Positions 10,716-21,129 of a DNA stretch of 64,000 nt are shown here, piece after piece. Location: contig CM049306.1 of NCBI GenBank assembly GCA_026874595.1, positions 49,922,019-49,986,018 on the forward strand. The letters are read 5' to 3'. A program made the position numbers and the translations under genes. The stretch's first letter is position 1. Each line of letters starts with the position of its first letter. The notes beneath the pieces are model-generated. The model ran no database searches and was not told where the DNA came from. It saw only the letters and a list, made by a program, of their open reading frames with translations. The DNA comes from Sipunculus nudus (Eukaryota; Annelida; Sipuncula; Golfingiida; Sipunculidae).

Positions 10716-12566
10716 TTAAACGTTTTTCCCAGAAACTCTCCAGGCATATATTCGCCAGCGTCGATTTTTCCACGGTTCTGGTCGGGCACCCCTGAACCTC
10801 ATCGCTCTGGCACTGTTCGGTATCTTTAATGGCGGAGCAGCGGCCATGTTCTGTAAAGTTTTGTACCAGAACTGACTGGGCCACCTCGGTGCAATGATTG
10901 TTGCTTCTGCTCTCTGATCGCGTATGACCGATAGCACCTGGGGAATTAACCTGAAGGGAGCGTTTACAAAGTTCATCTCCTCTCCCCAATTTTGTTGTGA
11001 CAGAGCATCTATGCCCTCTGTCTGAGGCTCCCAGTAGCGCGAATTGAACCTTGGCAGCTGAGTGTTTGTCACACTTGCAAACCTGTCGACGGTATGAGGG
11101 CCGAAAAGACGGTCTATAATTTCGAACAATTTTGGATGCAGCTGCCAATTGTAAATGTCCACTATTCTTGATAACCTGTCGGCTTCCTGATTTGCTGATC
11201 CTTTTATATGAGCAGCCTGTATATGTATGTTCCGGTCGTAACTGAGTCGCCAGATCGCGGCTGCAATATTTGTCAAGTCTTTGCACGGGCCCCCTTTGTT
11301 GACTATATACGCAAGGGCCGTAACATTGTCCGTGAGGATTTGAATGGATTTGTCCTGTATAATATCTTCGAACGTTTGCAGACCCATGAGAATTGCCATC
11401 AGTTCTCGATAATTGGATGACCGGTGAGCCATGCGATGAGTCCATTGTCCGGATGCATGCCTCTCTCCTAAGGTGGCTCCCCAAGCCAGATGGGAGGCAT
11501 CGGTTACGAGTTGCATCTGTACGGGTCGTACTTGTACAGGACAGACGTTCCATTCTGAGACGTAACTCAGCCACCACTGCAGCTCCTGTTGAACCTCTTG
11601 ACCGAGATGCAGCAGGGATTCCCAAGTCTCTCTCTGACGTAGTAGACGGTATGTGCCCCTGAGCAGCAGCTTTGCAGGCATGATCACTTGTGCCATTGCA
11701 ACACATTGGCCTGCAATGGATGCAAGCCGTCTGGCGGTAACTGAAGGGTCTGATAATACTTGGCGGATTGAGCGACGAAGCTTGCGAATTCTCTCCCCCG
11801 TGATTGATATGTCTGGGAAACCTGATTTCCCATGTGACCTGATTATGTTCCCCAAGTATTTCACCTCTTTCCTTGGCATAAGCGACGATTTTTCGAAATT
11901 TACTGTCCATCCTAACTCTGATAATGTTTGAATCAGTTGATCTAAATGGTCTGTGAAACAGGCAGGTCTGCTCATAAGAATAAAATCATCAACAAATAAT
12001 ACAATTCTTAAACCCAATGACCTCATATATGCTACTACAGGTCTCAAAATTTTACAAAAATAATACGGACTCAAAGCTAACCCGAAAGGCAATTTCTTAT
12101 ATCTATAATACTTTCCTTTCCATCGAAATCCCAGCAAGTCACGATGCTCCTGCTTCACAGGTACATGCAGGAACCCATCTTTTAAATCAACTGTCGCTAA
12201 ATCATCATCTCTCTGTATTAATGATTTTACAGTACGTATGTCTTCGTAAGCACATTTTGGTGTATTACAAGCTTGGTTAAGAAACCGCAAGTCTATGACC
12301 AGACGAAACTTATTCTGTTTCTTAGGAACAATGTTAATCGGGCTAACACACTTTGGCTTGTGAGAACACAGCTCAATTGCATCTAGTAATAACAAACGAC
12401 TAATTTCTTTGTCTAAAAATTTGCACTGAGCAACTGAAAACAGAGGATTCTGCAAATGAAAACTGCACTGATCTTTTGATAATTCAATAGGTACACCATG
12501 CCTGACCCAATTGATAATATTATCTGAAGCGCCAATACGTTCCCATGCACCAGGGACTAATACCAT
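10716..12566 (-). CDS. Reverse transcriptase/RNase H of the DIRS/PAT-type element
   Basis: A 616-residue intact frame. It copies element RNA into DNA and degrades the RNA strand. The opening GAWERIGASDNIINWVRHGVPI is the usual leader of DIRS-type RTs. RT motifs in order: SPINIVPKK and FRLVIDLRFLN (about 75-97), ATVDLKDGF with catalytic D127, LPFGLALSPYYF (159-170) and FVDDF with D193/D194. RNase H follows with TDAS (D356), YRELMA (E388), LTDN (D413) and EADRLSR (D463), so all four acidic residues are present. The last 100 residues are a spacer rich in aromatic and basic residues. The gag frame ends 319 nt upstream and the recombinase begins 35 nt downstream. No stops or frameshifts were seen, so the gene is probably functional. 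Confidence 0.92.
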   Translation of the reverse strand: MVLVPGAWERIGASDNIINWVRHGVPIELSKDQCSFHLQNPLFSVAQCKFLDKEISRLLLLDAIELCSHKPKCVSPINIVPKKQNKFRLVIDLRFLNQACNTPKCAYEDIRTVKSLIQRDDDLATVDLKDGFLHVPVKQEHRDLLGFRWKGKYYRYKKLPFGLALSPYYFCKILRPVVAYMRSLGLRIVLFVDDFILMSRPACFTDHLDQLIQTLSELGWTVNFEKSSLMPRKEVKYLGNIIRSHGKSGFPDISITGERIRKLRRSIRQVLSDPSVTARRLASIAGQCVAMAQVIMPAKLLLRGTYRLLRQRETWESLLHLGQEVQQELQWWLSYVSEWNVCPVQVRPVQMQLVTDASHLAWGATLGERHASGQWTHRMAHRSSNYRELMAILMGLQTFEDIIQDKSIQILTDNVTALAYIVNKGGPCKDLTNIAAAIWRLSYDRNIHIQAAHIKGSANQEADRLSRIVDIYNWQLHPKLFEIIDRLFGPHTVDRFASVTNTQLPRFNSRYWEPQTEGIDALSQQNWGEEMNFVNAPFRLIPQVLSVIRDQRAEATIIAPRWPSQFWYKTLQNMAAAPPLKIPNSARAMRFRGARPEPWKNRRWRIYAWRVSGKNV

Positions 12567-12885
12567 GTTACAATGACAAACCGTATTAAATGTAGTAAAT
12601 CAACATGTACAATTATATGTTCAAGTCTCAGCTATCAGCTGACATATCAGTCAAGGAACCTCTCAATATAATTATTCAAAGCACAAACAGTATGACATGT
12701 TAATATATAGATTCCCATGTGAGCATCTAATCAATTGTAACAACATGGAACATAAAAACCAGCTGGTTTATAACAAAAATGTCAAATGTTGATTTAGGAT
12801 CCACGTCTGATCCGGCAGGATCTATTCTCTTTTGGGGGCGCTAGGCTCATCCCATAACTTACACTGATGGGCATTATTCTGGCCC

Positions 12886-13572
12886 TCACGCATTCTGATC
12901 GTTTATGTTTTGGCCTCCTGATTGAGGTTTCCTATAGAACTGCCGATTAGCAGTGGCATGTGTGTAATAATCTTGATTAGAGCGGTCACTGTAGAATCCG
13001 CCTCTCTGGCCTCTGCTATATAGCGACCCCGGCCTCTGGTCCCAGTCTGATACTGTGTGGCGCTGGCTGCAGCAAGTGGCAGCACTTTTGAGATTGTCTA
13101 GGGTCTCTGCAGTAAAGAGAGAAGTGTTCTTTTGGATGTTTCTAAACAATTTTGTAGTTGTAGCATCAAATTGTCCCTGGACTACAAGACTAGCCAGCTC
13201 ATCTTGCAGATATTTTAACTGCGCATATTGTACTGTAAAGATTTTCATCAGTTCAACTTCAGTAAGGCTGTCTGTATGACCAAACAGAGAAATCAGCAAT
13301 CTTAATGTTGTTTCCGCATATTTTGCACTGTTAGTCGCTATGGCGTGAGCGGTGCGTGTCTCTTTAGTTATGCCTTGCGTTCCCTTGGGCAAAATACAGT
13401 GAGGCGGTAAATGGACTCTCTGAACAGAATCAGCGATAGACTTATATTCAGACTGGACGTCTTCATTGACTGGAGCTGTAAAAACACTGTGTTTAGGTCT
13501 CACCTCAGTCTGTTGATCTCCAGCAGCAGGACAGTCGGAAGGACTGGTCAAGGTACTGGGTGCGTCAGGCAT
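12886..13572 (-). CDS. Gag-like protein of the DIRS/PAT-type element (main part)
   Basis: A 228-residue frame, starting with a methionine at 13572 but open in frame back to about 13665. It is presumed to be the capsid-like RNA-binding protein. The centre (about 60-160) is predicted helical and leucine rich (LRLLISLFGH, ELMKIFTVQYAQLKYLQDELASLV). The tail (about 170-228) is rich in Arg, Gly, Tyr and Gln (YSRGQRGGFYSDRSNQD), typical of a nucleic-acid-binding region; no CCHC knuckle is present. The upstream frame at 13649-13774 (start MSKIDRTEF) appears to be its N-terminus in a different reading frame, so the gene needs a shift near 13655-13665 or is broken there. The assignment rests on position and composition more than on sequence motifs. 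Confidence 0.65.
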   Translation of the reverse strand: MPDAPSTLTSPSDCPAAGDQQTEVRPKHSVFTAPVNEDVQSEYKSIADSVQRVHLPPHCILPKGTQGITKETRTAHAIATNSAKYAETTLRLLISLFGHTDSLTEVELMKIFTVQYAQLKYLQDELASLVVQGQFDATTTKLFRNIQKNTSLFTAETLDNLKSAATCCSQRHTVSDWDQRPGSLYSRGQRGGFYSDRSNQDYYTHATANRQFYRKPQSGGQNINDQNA

Positions 13573-13648
13573 CTGACGGTGATCGTGGGCGATATTAGCC
13601 CCATTTACGGTCTCTTGGGTAGCACTGATTTGCTTGACATCCGGTGAT

Positions 13649-13774
13649 TTAAATTTTGTCAGTCAATATACTTAGCTTTGCAAGTATGCCTGCGTTTGTT
13701 TCTTCTATTTTCTGTAGCCTGGCATCATTGTCATGCCTGAATTGCTCAAATTCCGTTCGGTCTATCTTGCTCAT
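13649..13774 (-). CDS. Gag N-terminal frame of the DIRS/PAT-type element
   Basis: A short frame of 41 codons from the MSKID methionine at 13774. It contains a likely coiled-coil stretch (FEQFRHDNDARLQKIEE) and ends TDKI-stop. A longer start at 13855 would run into terminal repeat A1, so the internal methionine is preferred. The next gag frame opens at about 13665, offset by one base. That is either a programmed frameshift or an inactivating indel. Confidence 0.5.
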   Translation of the reverse strand: MSKIDRTEFEQFRHDNDARLQKIEETNAGILAKLSILTDKI

Positions 13775-13811
13775 GGTCAGTTGAATGCAAAAAGCCGTGT
13801 TCCCGCGATGA

Positions 13812-13895
13812 ACACTGGGAATAGATTGACTGGCTATCGTTGGCTGGAGAGCCAACAGATGGCGCTACCTGCTAAGGGGTTTGGGCTGACGCTAG
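13812..13895 (-). repeat. Split direct repeat A1 (5' end of YR element)
   Basis: This 84-bp 5' terminal repeat ends (in plus orientation) GGGCTGACGCTAG and is repeated at 9525-9608. Confidence 0.9.
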
Positions 13896-14309
13896 GCTGA
13901 TGTACTATCTACGACAAGTGTAACAGATGGCAACTTTGTATGGAACAGTTTCCGAGGAAATAGACCTTATCTGGGACATGTAGAATGAACCTGTTTGATC
14001 TGTGGCTAATGTTTATGATATATAAAGTTCAAACATCGTACAAGAATCCGTTGAATATAGTATTACATTGCTGATAACATAAGTTTTGCTTGAGATGTGC
14101 TTCGATATGAATTTTTTTTTTGTTAAAATACTTCTCATTTGAACTTGCTCATATCCATAGTAAGACAACAATACTTCCATTAAAAAGAAAGAGTAAATAA
14201 AACATTTTTTATTTACACGATTATATCATTGTTTAATGATTTTGGTAAAAGTCCCGCATTAGTCCTTGGAATAGGTAAGATATAAACTCTAGGACGATAC
14301 AAAAAGCGT

Positions 14310-14375
<66 letters not shown>

Positions 14376-14713
14376 TTGTTATGCATTTTGTAACGTAATA
14401 CAATTATTGCAATTTATATTGATGACAGAAGAAATGTGTTAACATTCTTAATTTTTTTAATCAATGTGCTTATAAATTCAGCTTTGGGTTATAATACAAT
14501 TTGGGACGTTGGTGTTTATAATTTTCAGTCTTTTCAATACTATATATTTTTTCAAATACAGGGGGGGATTACCGATGTTAAACATACATAATCATCAGTT
14601 TTTTTGCCAAGATTTCCAATTAATATTTGACAATAAACTTTTCTAGGGAAAATAATATTCTAACATTTTCTAGAGAAAAAAAAACACATCAGGAGGCCCA
14701 TGTTCAATCTGAT
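13896..14713. other. No gene recognised; includes a (TA)n tract
   Basis: This is the spacer between the YR element and the last exon of AKR copy 2. A TA microsatellite occupies 14312-14369. No other structure was seen. Confidence 0.6.
14312..14369. repeat. (TA)n microsatellite
   Basis: Pure TA repeat. Confidence 0.95.
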
Positions 14714-17700
14714 CTAGAATGCTCCAGGGAGCTGTCGTTCTCTAGTCTTCTGAAATGCGCTGACGAGTGCATGGAAGTCTCCACGGTCATACTCAGAAAC
14801 CTGGTCAAGCAGACTCATCTGCAACAGAGGCAAAAATGTTTGTACAGAGTGCGAGGTCATCGGGGCTTATGCTCACTTAACATGGCCAATGGGGGATTCA
14901 GAGGATGCGTTAGTAGCCCCCCCCCCCCATCCTTTCAGACCAAATTAAGAGAAAATAGGATGAAAAGCGCTTAATAAAGAAAAAAGGGCGGATTTTGAGT
15001 ATCCCACCTTTTAATTCCTTTTACAACTGCATACGAGAATTATGTATAAAGGTTACCAGCACTCCCTGAATAATTTTTTTTGTATTCTGGTGTTGAACCA
15101 CCCCGCCCCTTTTCTAAATTTGTATGCGGTCCTTCAACAGTTAAAGAATACAAAATTAATTAGTTAATTGGGAATTAATTATGTGGAGGTCACGTGAAGC
15201 ATATAAAAGTGTGCCATCTTCTTTAATATATCTGTCCCAGGTTAATCCTGGACTGCACTTCATCTACGCAGTGGTTAAAAACTGCATTGGTTGTCCTTCG
15301 GTTTAACCGCTGTAACATTGTGTGACGTATTAAATCTGTGGCACCCTTTCTCATTGGTTCGGCCGGCTGCCTGGTGAGAAAAACTGTTGGACAAAGTATC
15401 TGTTATAGAGTAGAAGATAGTAATGACTGAAGTGTGTAACCGAGCGTAACTGCTTTTTTAATTGCAGTTGGTTGATATTAGAATGACTGATGTGACTGAC
15501 ACTTACCTGGTCATGTGACAGCTCCCATCCTGTGCCAGCCTCCATGTTTTCCTCCAGCTAAGCCAGAGTTCTAGCAACCAGCGGATGGAAACTTGAGAAG
15601 GACTCTTTCCTGAAAGAAAAACGTGACGGTGATTTTATAGCTGTGTTTTTGCACTTGTCCGATTATGAAGAATAACAATAATTAATAGTTATTATTAATT
15701 GATTATTACTCGATTATATTATGTTATATCTCTTCTATATTACTATTACATTTTGCTACATAGCGGCCGGGTGTTTGCTGATTAAGGTTCATTTTTAAAG
15801 CTGTCTGCTGTCTATCTACAATCTATTTAATCGATTTCGAAAGTAAAGGACTAATCATTGATATTATTGATTAATTCTAACACCACCAGGCAAACGTGTC
15901 ATAAACATTTTAAGAGTAACTCATAGCTTTGCTTTACAGTTCTGCACATGTTTCACTTAGTGGTGCATATTCCTATGTTCAGCACAAAACAGCATGACAT
16001 GTTACTAGGGCATTCATTTGCGTAATATTCATATCGCTATATTAAGATAAATGATTATATAAGACGACAGAGTTATAGTATTATGGAATGCAATTGCAGG
16101 ATAAGCAGGGGCATAGACGCCTCCAAGACCACAATGAGAAGCAGGTAGACTAATTAAAACTAGTTGGATATTGGTTCAAATTATTCATTTGAATAGAGAC
16201 CTCACTGATGAATGGTAGCTTGGTCATCTTGAGCACATCCGTGACCATGCAAAGTGGACGTTTGTTTATATATCTTCTGTTAAAGATTTAAATATTTAGC
16301 GAGTGCGTTCCTCACAAAGAAGTGACGGAGTCCGCGTGAGTGTGTATAGTAACCACCAGATGGCAGCTTGGGAAGGACTCAAAAATATCCACGGAATGGT
16401 GATTATTACCTCTGCCAGGAGGGTGTGCGTTCATCCGAGTTCGTGTGTTTGTGTTTATGAGTGTGTCTTTGTTCACAATATAACTCACGCTATGTAGAAC
16501 CTCAGAACACGGGCCGAATTATTGAATTCAATCACGGTTTTACAGTACAGTAGGGGACATCCCCCCCTTTAAAAAGGCTAGAATCCCTCAGAAAGCAGAT
16601 AACTAGTATATTTACCAAAGAAACCCCCACTTTCAGCAGTCACAGAGTGCTTAAGATTACCAAACTTTGCGGTGGTTTAAAAAGACGTAAAATAATATTT
16701 TCTAATGAGACAAATTGTCAGAAAATTCATTCCAATTGTAAGAGAATAACGTTACAAGATGCGCAGATGATCCTATATTAATTTATGAGGCCTTTTTGAA
16801 ATAAAATCATACTACTCTAGAGGGGAAAGGAAACATATCCTTGTTTTCAATATACATGTAATCAACTGTACAGAGACGTAAGGTCAGGTCTTGTTAAAGC
16901 TACACCCACCGACTTCTTTACAAACACTTTCCATAATGTCCAAAATCCGCCAAAGCCGTTGGTTGTAAAAAATATTTCCTATAAGTTTCTGCCAGATATG
17001 TGAATTTGCAGTAAGGCAGATGTTGATCCTGGTGCCTTCTGGGGGACTACAGTCCTTTTCGTATTTTCCTGTCAAAAGTCCGCTACAAACATACAAGTAT
17101 AAGGTCCATGAATACAGTCACATTATCCTGCGTCGAGGCATTAAAAGGAAGAAATCAAGAGGTTGTTAAAGTATGACTGGCAATTTAACATGATTAAATA
17201 ATATAATGGCAGACTGAATAAAAAGAGTTATATAAGAGGGAAATTAAAATTGGAGCTTTTGGATTAAAAAGAAAAACCATAACCTTAAGAACTATGGCGC
17301 TTGTATATTTGGAAAATCATGGAATTTAAGTATTTTAGCAAAAGGTTAATTGTGTAAATTTATAAACAAATTTTGGTTTACCATCTTATTTCATGGGATG
17401 GGAATCCATAGCACCGTTATAAGAAGCGCAGTTGTATGTATAGCTTTATAAATAATAGGACCTCACATCAGGGTTCATAGAAGATATGCCGCGTTTTAAG
17501 TATATAATTTGTTATCAATCTGCTAGGATTACTGACTTAAGCTGGTTGATATACCGTTTTACTACCTGTTAGGAAAATATGGCGTTTTGAATTAATTACC
17601 CTTTCAATGGTGACCATGGTAACAAACCCAGTCCTTCTCGTTTACACACCTCGAACGGCTCCGACTCTCTGATGCGCTCTACAAGGTTGTACTCTTGCTG

Positions 17701-19669
17701 CAAATATCTTTTAAAACTGCTTACAATGTTTACACAGTTCAAGTGATAAGTAAAATGTAATATCAGATACCCTGCCATGGTTCAAATAACACAGGCATTT
17801 ATCACAGAAAATAACTCAAAAAATTAAGCCACAAACCCTTTCAAAAAACGATATAACTGTACCTTTTCACGGTATAGGTTGACAAGGGTGGTTAGTTATT
17901 AACATTAATCTGGTGTCAGGATTTAGTAAAGTTCATTTTTTCGAAACCATATAATTAAAAATCCTGTAATGAAAATAAGCGTGTGAAAGAAGTCGACGCA
18001 ACAATTCTTGCCAAACTGAAAATGATAACTTCTGCATCTTTACTTCCTGTTAAGCCACATTTTACTTGGAAACGATCTTCGGCAGACTGAAGAAGTGTGA
18101 ACATTAGAATCTTACTACGAAGAAGTAAAATTCATAGTATATTTTTATCTATATATTTTTATATTATATATATATATTGTAACACCTGTAAGGTGACCCA
18201 TGGGTAGTACCCAAGATAATGATTCATGTCCACTATCTTCTGTAGTTGCCAGCCGGTCAGGTTGGATCCTCCGACATAACGGACCTTCCCTGAACGGACC
18301 AAATCATTCATCGTGGACAGGACCTCCTTAAGAGGGGTGCCTTCGTCCCAGTAATGAGGCTGGTTAAACGTAAATATAATCCATGCTTCAAAAATATTGA
18401 AATATTGAAATTATTTTTGCATTAATACCAAGGATGAAGTTATTTTTAGTGAATTTTGTTGTTGTTAAATTATACTTAACAAATTAAGACATTATATTTT
18501 ACTTTACATTCCATGCATTGTTCCATTAAAAATAAAATAATCAATTTTAATTTGCATTTACAATGTTTAAAAGAAGGACAGTAAGGTTTGAATGATGCCG
18601 AAACACAAATATTATTAAATCAGTGTTTAAAAGGTTGTTTAATAATGGAGCATGGAGTGCATGCATTGTCCCTTTAGTTTGTACGATTCTAGTTCAACCG
18701 TTAGCATTTCTTTATGACACCTGATAAACATTGGAATTTTCAAACACACCAAGCAAGATTTGGTCAAACACATGGTACTTTGACTGCAAAACTGTTGCAC
18801 ACAAACAGGGTCTGATTCACTGTCTGTGACACCACTTTTATAACCTCATCAGAGATATTGACTATCAGACCATCAATTAAGTCCTAAACTACCCCTTCAT
18901 CAGCAGCACAGGAGCATCACTGTACAGTCGGAGCAAACAATTAACTGAACAAGGTGTGACCCAATATACAGTGACCAAGCCCATTAAATTAATCTAGGAA
19001 CAGGCGTCAGACGCGAATCCACTCATCGAAACATTTTAAGGGTTTGTGTTAATTTTGGGCCTGATACTTCCTTTTCCGAAATCTTGGATTCGCTCCTGGG
19101 CTTAGGGTTTATCTCCTCAAGCCTGGCGGGTGCTTTACACTTGATTATGAATAAACGCATCTAGAATGAAATCATACTAGCATTGAGCCCTTTACTGTGT
19201 TTCAAATAATCGCTCGCTCTATCCCTCCCGTGCTGTAATAGAAATGTAATAGCTATTATTCCATTACTCGGGGACCTTTAAATATAACAGTTGAAATGTC
19301 TTGTCTTTTATAATACTTAAAAATGCTGTAATTATCTATTACTAATACTATTATATGTTACTATGACCCGTCCCAGGTGCTGAAATCTCTATGTCAAATC
19401 AAAATATAACAATTTCACACCGAATAATTTGTTACTAATGAACACAGGGAGGACAACCTGGACAATACTAATCTAACTAGTGTAAGTGTGAATCTTGATT
19501 ATTCGAAAGTTCAACCTGTGCCTGCCTTATGGAAAACTTTTAAAATCCACTTAAGAAAAAAAAGACTAACTTGAAAAGGCCTTAACCAGAATATCGCAAA
19601 AAAGAATTTGACGATTTCAAGGAGAGAACGAAATTTTAAAGAAAAAAACCCTATAAAGACGACACAGAA

Positions 19670-19722
<53 letters not shown>

Positions 19723-21129
19723 AATACTTAAAAATATGACCCCGCTAATGTGAGTATACTTTGCCGATTTTCTGGTTGAATCCTCCTTATATAGGGTAAC
19801 CTTATAGCATAGGGCACATTTGTAAAGAGGATATTACCTGATATATGTCTATATAAGTGGTCTGCAGACGTTTCAGACCTTCTTCAATTTCTTTCATGAC
19901 GTACTTTCGACTAAGTCCTTCCCCGTTCGGATTATCTTGTTCCATCGGAAGTCGGCACTTGGTGGCAATTACCATCTTGTCTCGGTTGTGCCTTGAGTAA
20001 AATTTTCTTCATTCAAACAAACACCTTATTAAAAATTAGTTTTACCTATTTCTTCTTCTAAGCTTTTTATTTTAATATTAGGAAAATAATTAGAATAAAA
20101 TGCCTTTAAACAGATAAAAATCATACCTTTTCTTCATCCAGGATCCAATAATTTCTTCCGATCCGCCGAGGGAGTAGGTGTTCGCTGTATCAATAAAATT
20201 ACCCCCCAATTCCGTGAACTTGTCTAAAATCTTATGAGAATCCTCTTCCTCTGTACTCTGTCCTCCCATTATCTACAATAAAAGGAAACATAGCAATAAC
20301 ACTGTTTGGTTACAGTGGTAAAAACTTAATTTTTCCCGTTTACAGAGCCATAAACTTAATTGCGCTTGTTGTGTCGAGACACTTAGAACAGCTACTGCCA
20401 GATCGCGGAAAATTATGTAACTACTTCACGGCGCTCTGATTCACTATTTAGATATAAGAGCTTACACTGAGTTCCATCTATCCATACATGGCATCAAACA
20501 TAAATAATAAAGCACTGACAAGGTGAGAAGTTTCTAACGATACATACATACGTACCTATTCACAAGATTTACATAAAATCTGACGGTATAACTCATCAGT
20601 GACCGTGATAGCGGGGTGCTCTTAAGGGGAATCTATTAAAATTAAAAAAAAAGCAGAAATCTATTTTCCTTTATACAGTCTGTAATTATTCCTGTGTAGT
20701 CCGTAAATATACATTAATGTCAATAAACACGGTCTTCTTCCTCTTACTACACAATTTACCAATCTGGCTATCAAACATCCTCCCCCTCGGGCGTTTTACC
20801 CCTAAATACTGGTGGTACCTTATAGTAGCCTACCTTTAACCCCATTGAACATATGTATTTACCTTTGCCGCAAATATAGCTGTCTCCTCCGACCTTTGAT
20901 ACTGACTATTGACATTCCTGACTGAAGGATAGGTTAGATATTGAAACAATCCTTTAAATTTGTCAGACAAGGACTTAATGACAAACTAATATGACAGCAT
21001 TTAAAGTAAAAAATCAAATCTTACAAAATAGTTCCCAAATGTAACAGTGCCCAAGCAGATATTCGACACCTTTAGACCACAGTTACTGCTCAAGAAGTTG
21101 TACTCCACTTTCCGGTTTGATTCCGACAT
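14714..21129 (-). pseudogene. Aldo-keto reductase (YajO/YhdN-like), eight exons, broken in exon 7 (AKR copy 2)
   Basis: Exons on the minus strand: 21025-21129, 20127-20272, 19838-19991, 18186-18359, 17600-17697, 16910-17082, 15507-15609, 14714-14818. Introns are GT-AG and phases agree. The product is a cytosolic NADPH-type AKR: N-terminal NCGLKVSNICLGTVTFG; tetrad residues in NFIDTANTY (D and Y), IATKCR (K) and PHYWDEG (H); then [35 protein letters not shown] and GLLTGKY of the cofactor-binding half. Exon 7 starts normally (KSPSQVSIRWLL) but lacks about 37 nt compared with the relic at 28571-28711. The frame shifts and stops at the start of exon 8; a CAG-to-TAG change is also present in the original frame. 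Exon 6 is 13 codons shorter than in AKR copy 4, without loss of frame. Substrate is unknown. A truncated product, or a damaged assembly, remains possible. Confidence 0.8.
19672..19719. repeat. (TA)n microsatellite
   Basis: Pure TA repeat, just downstream of exon 3 (in intron 3) of AKR copy 2 on the minus strand. Confidence 0.95.

Larger units (their letters stand above)
9350..13895 (-). mobile_element. Tyrosine-recombinase (DIRS/PAT/Ngaro-type) retrotransposon
   Basis: The element reads on the minus strand: gag-like frames, then RT/RNase H, then a tyrosine recombinase, with no integrase or protease. That gene set defines the DIRS order. The ends are split direct repeats, as in PAT and Ngaro elements, not the inverted repeats of DIRS1. 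An 84-bp repeat A lies at 13812-13895 (5' end) and again at 9525-9608. An 82-bp repeat B lies at 9609-9690 and again at 9350-9431. The order is A1-ORFs-B1-A2-spacer-B2, with B1 abutting A2. The two B copies look identical, and the A copies differ at one base by eye. RT and recombinase frames are uninterrupted, so insertion is probably recent. Such elements integrate by recombination and leave no target duplication; I saw none. Total length is 4546 bp. Confidence 0.9.

Noticed and set aside
10681-11910. Extension of the recombinase frame upstream to a 730-codon frame
   Set aside because: The extra part overlaps the RT/RNase H gene in another frame and has no domain-like content; the recombinase homology starts near 10680-10790.
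10400-11931. Several plus-strand frames of 70-131 codons inside the retrotransposon
   Set aside because: They are antisense shadows of the RT and recombinase genes.
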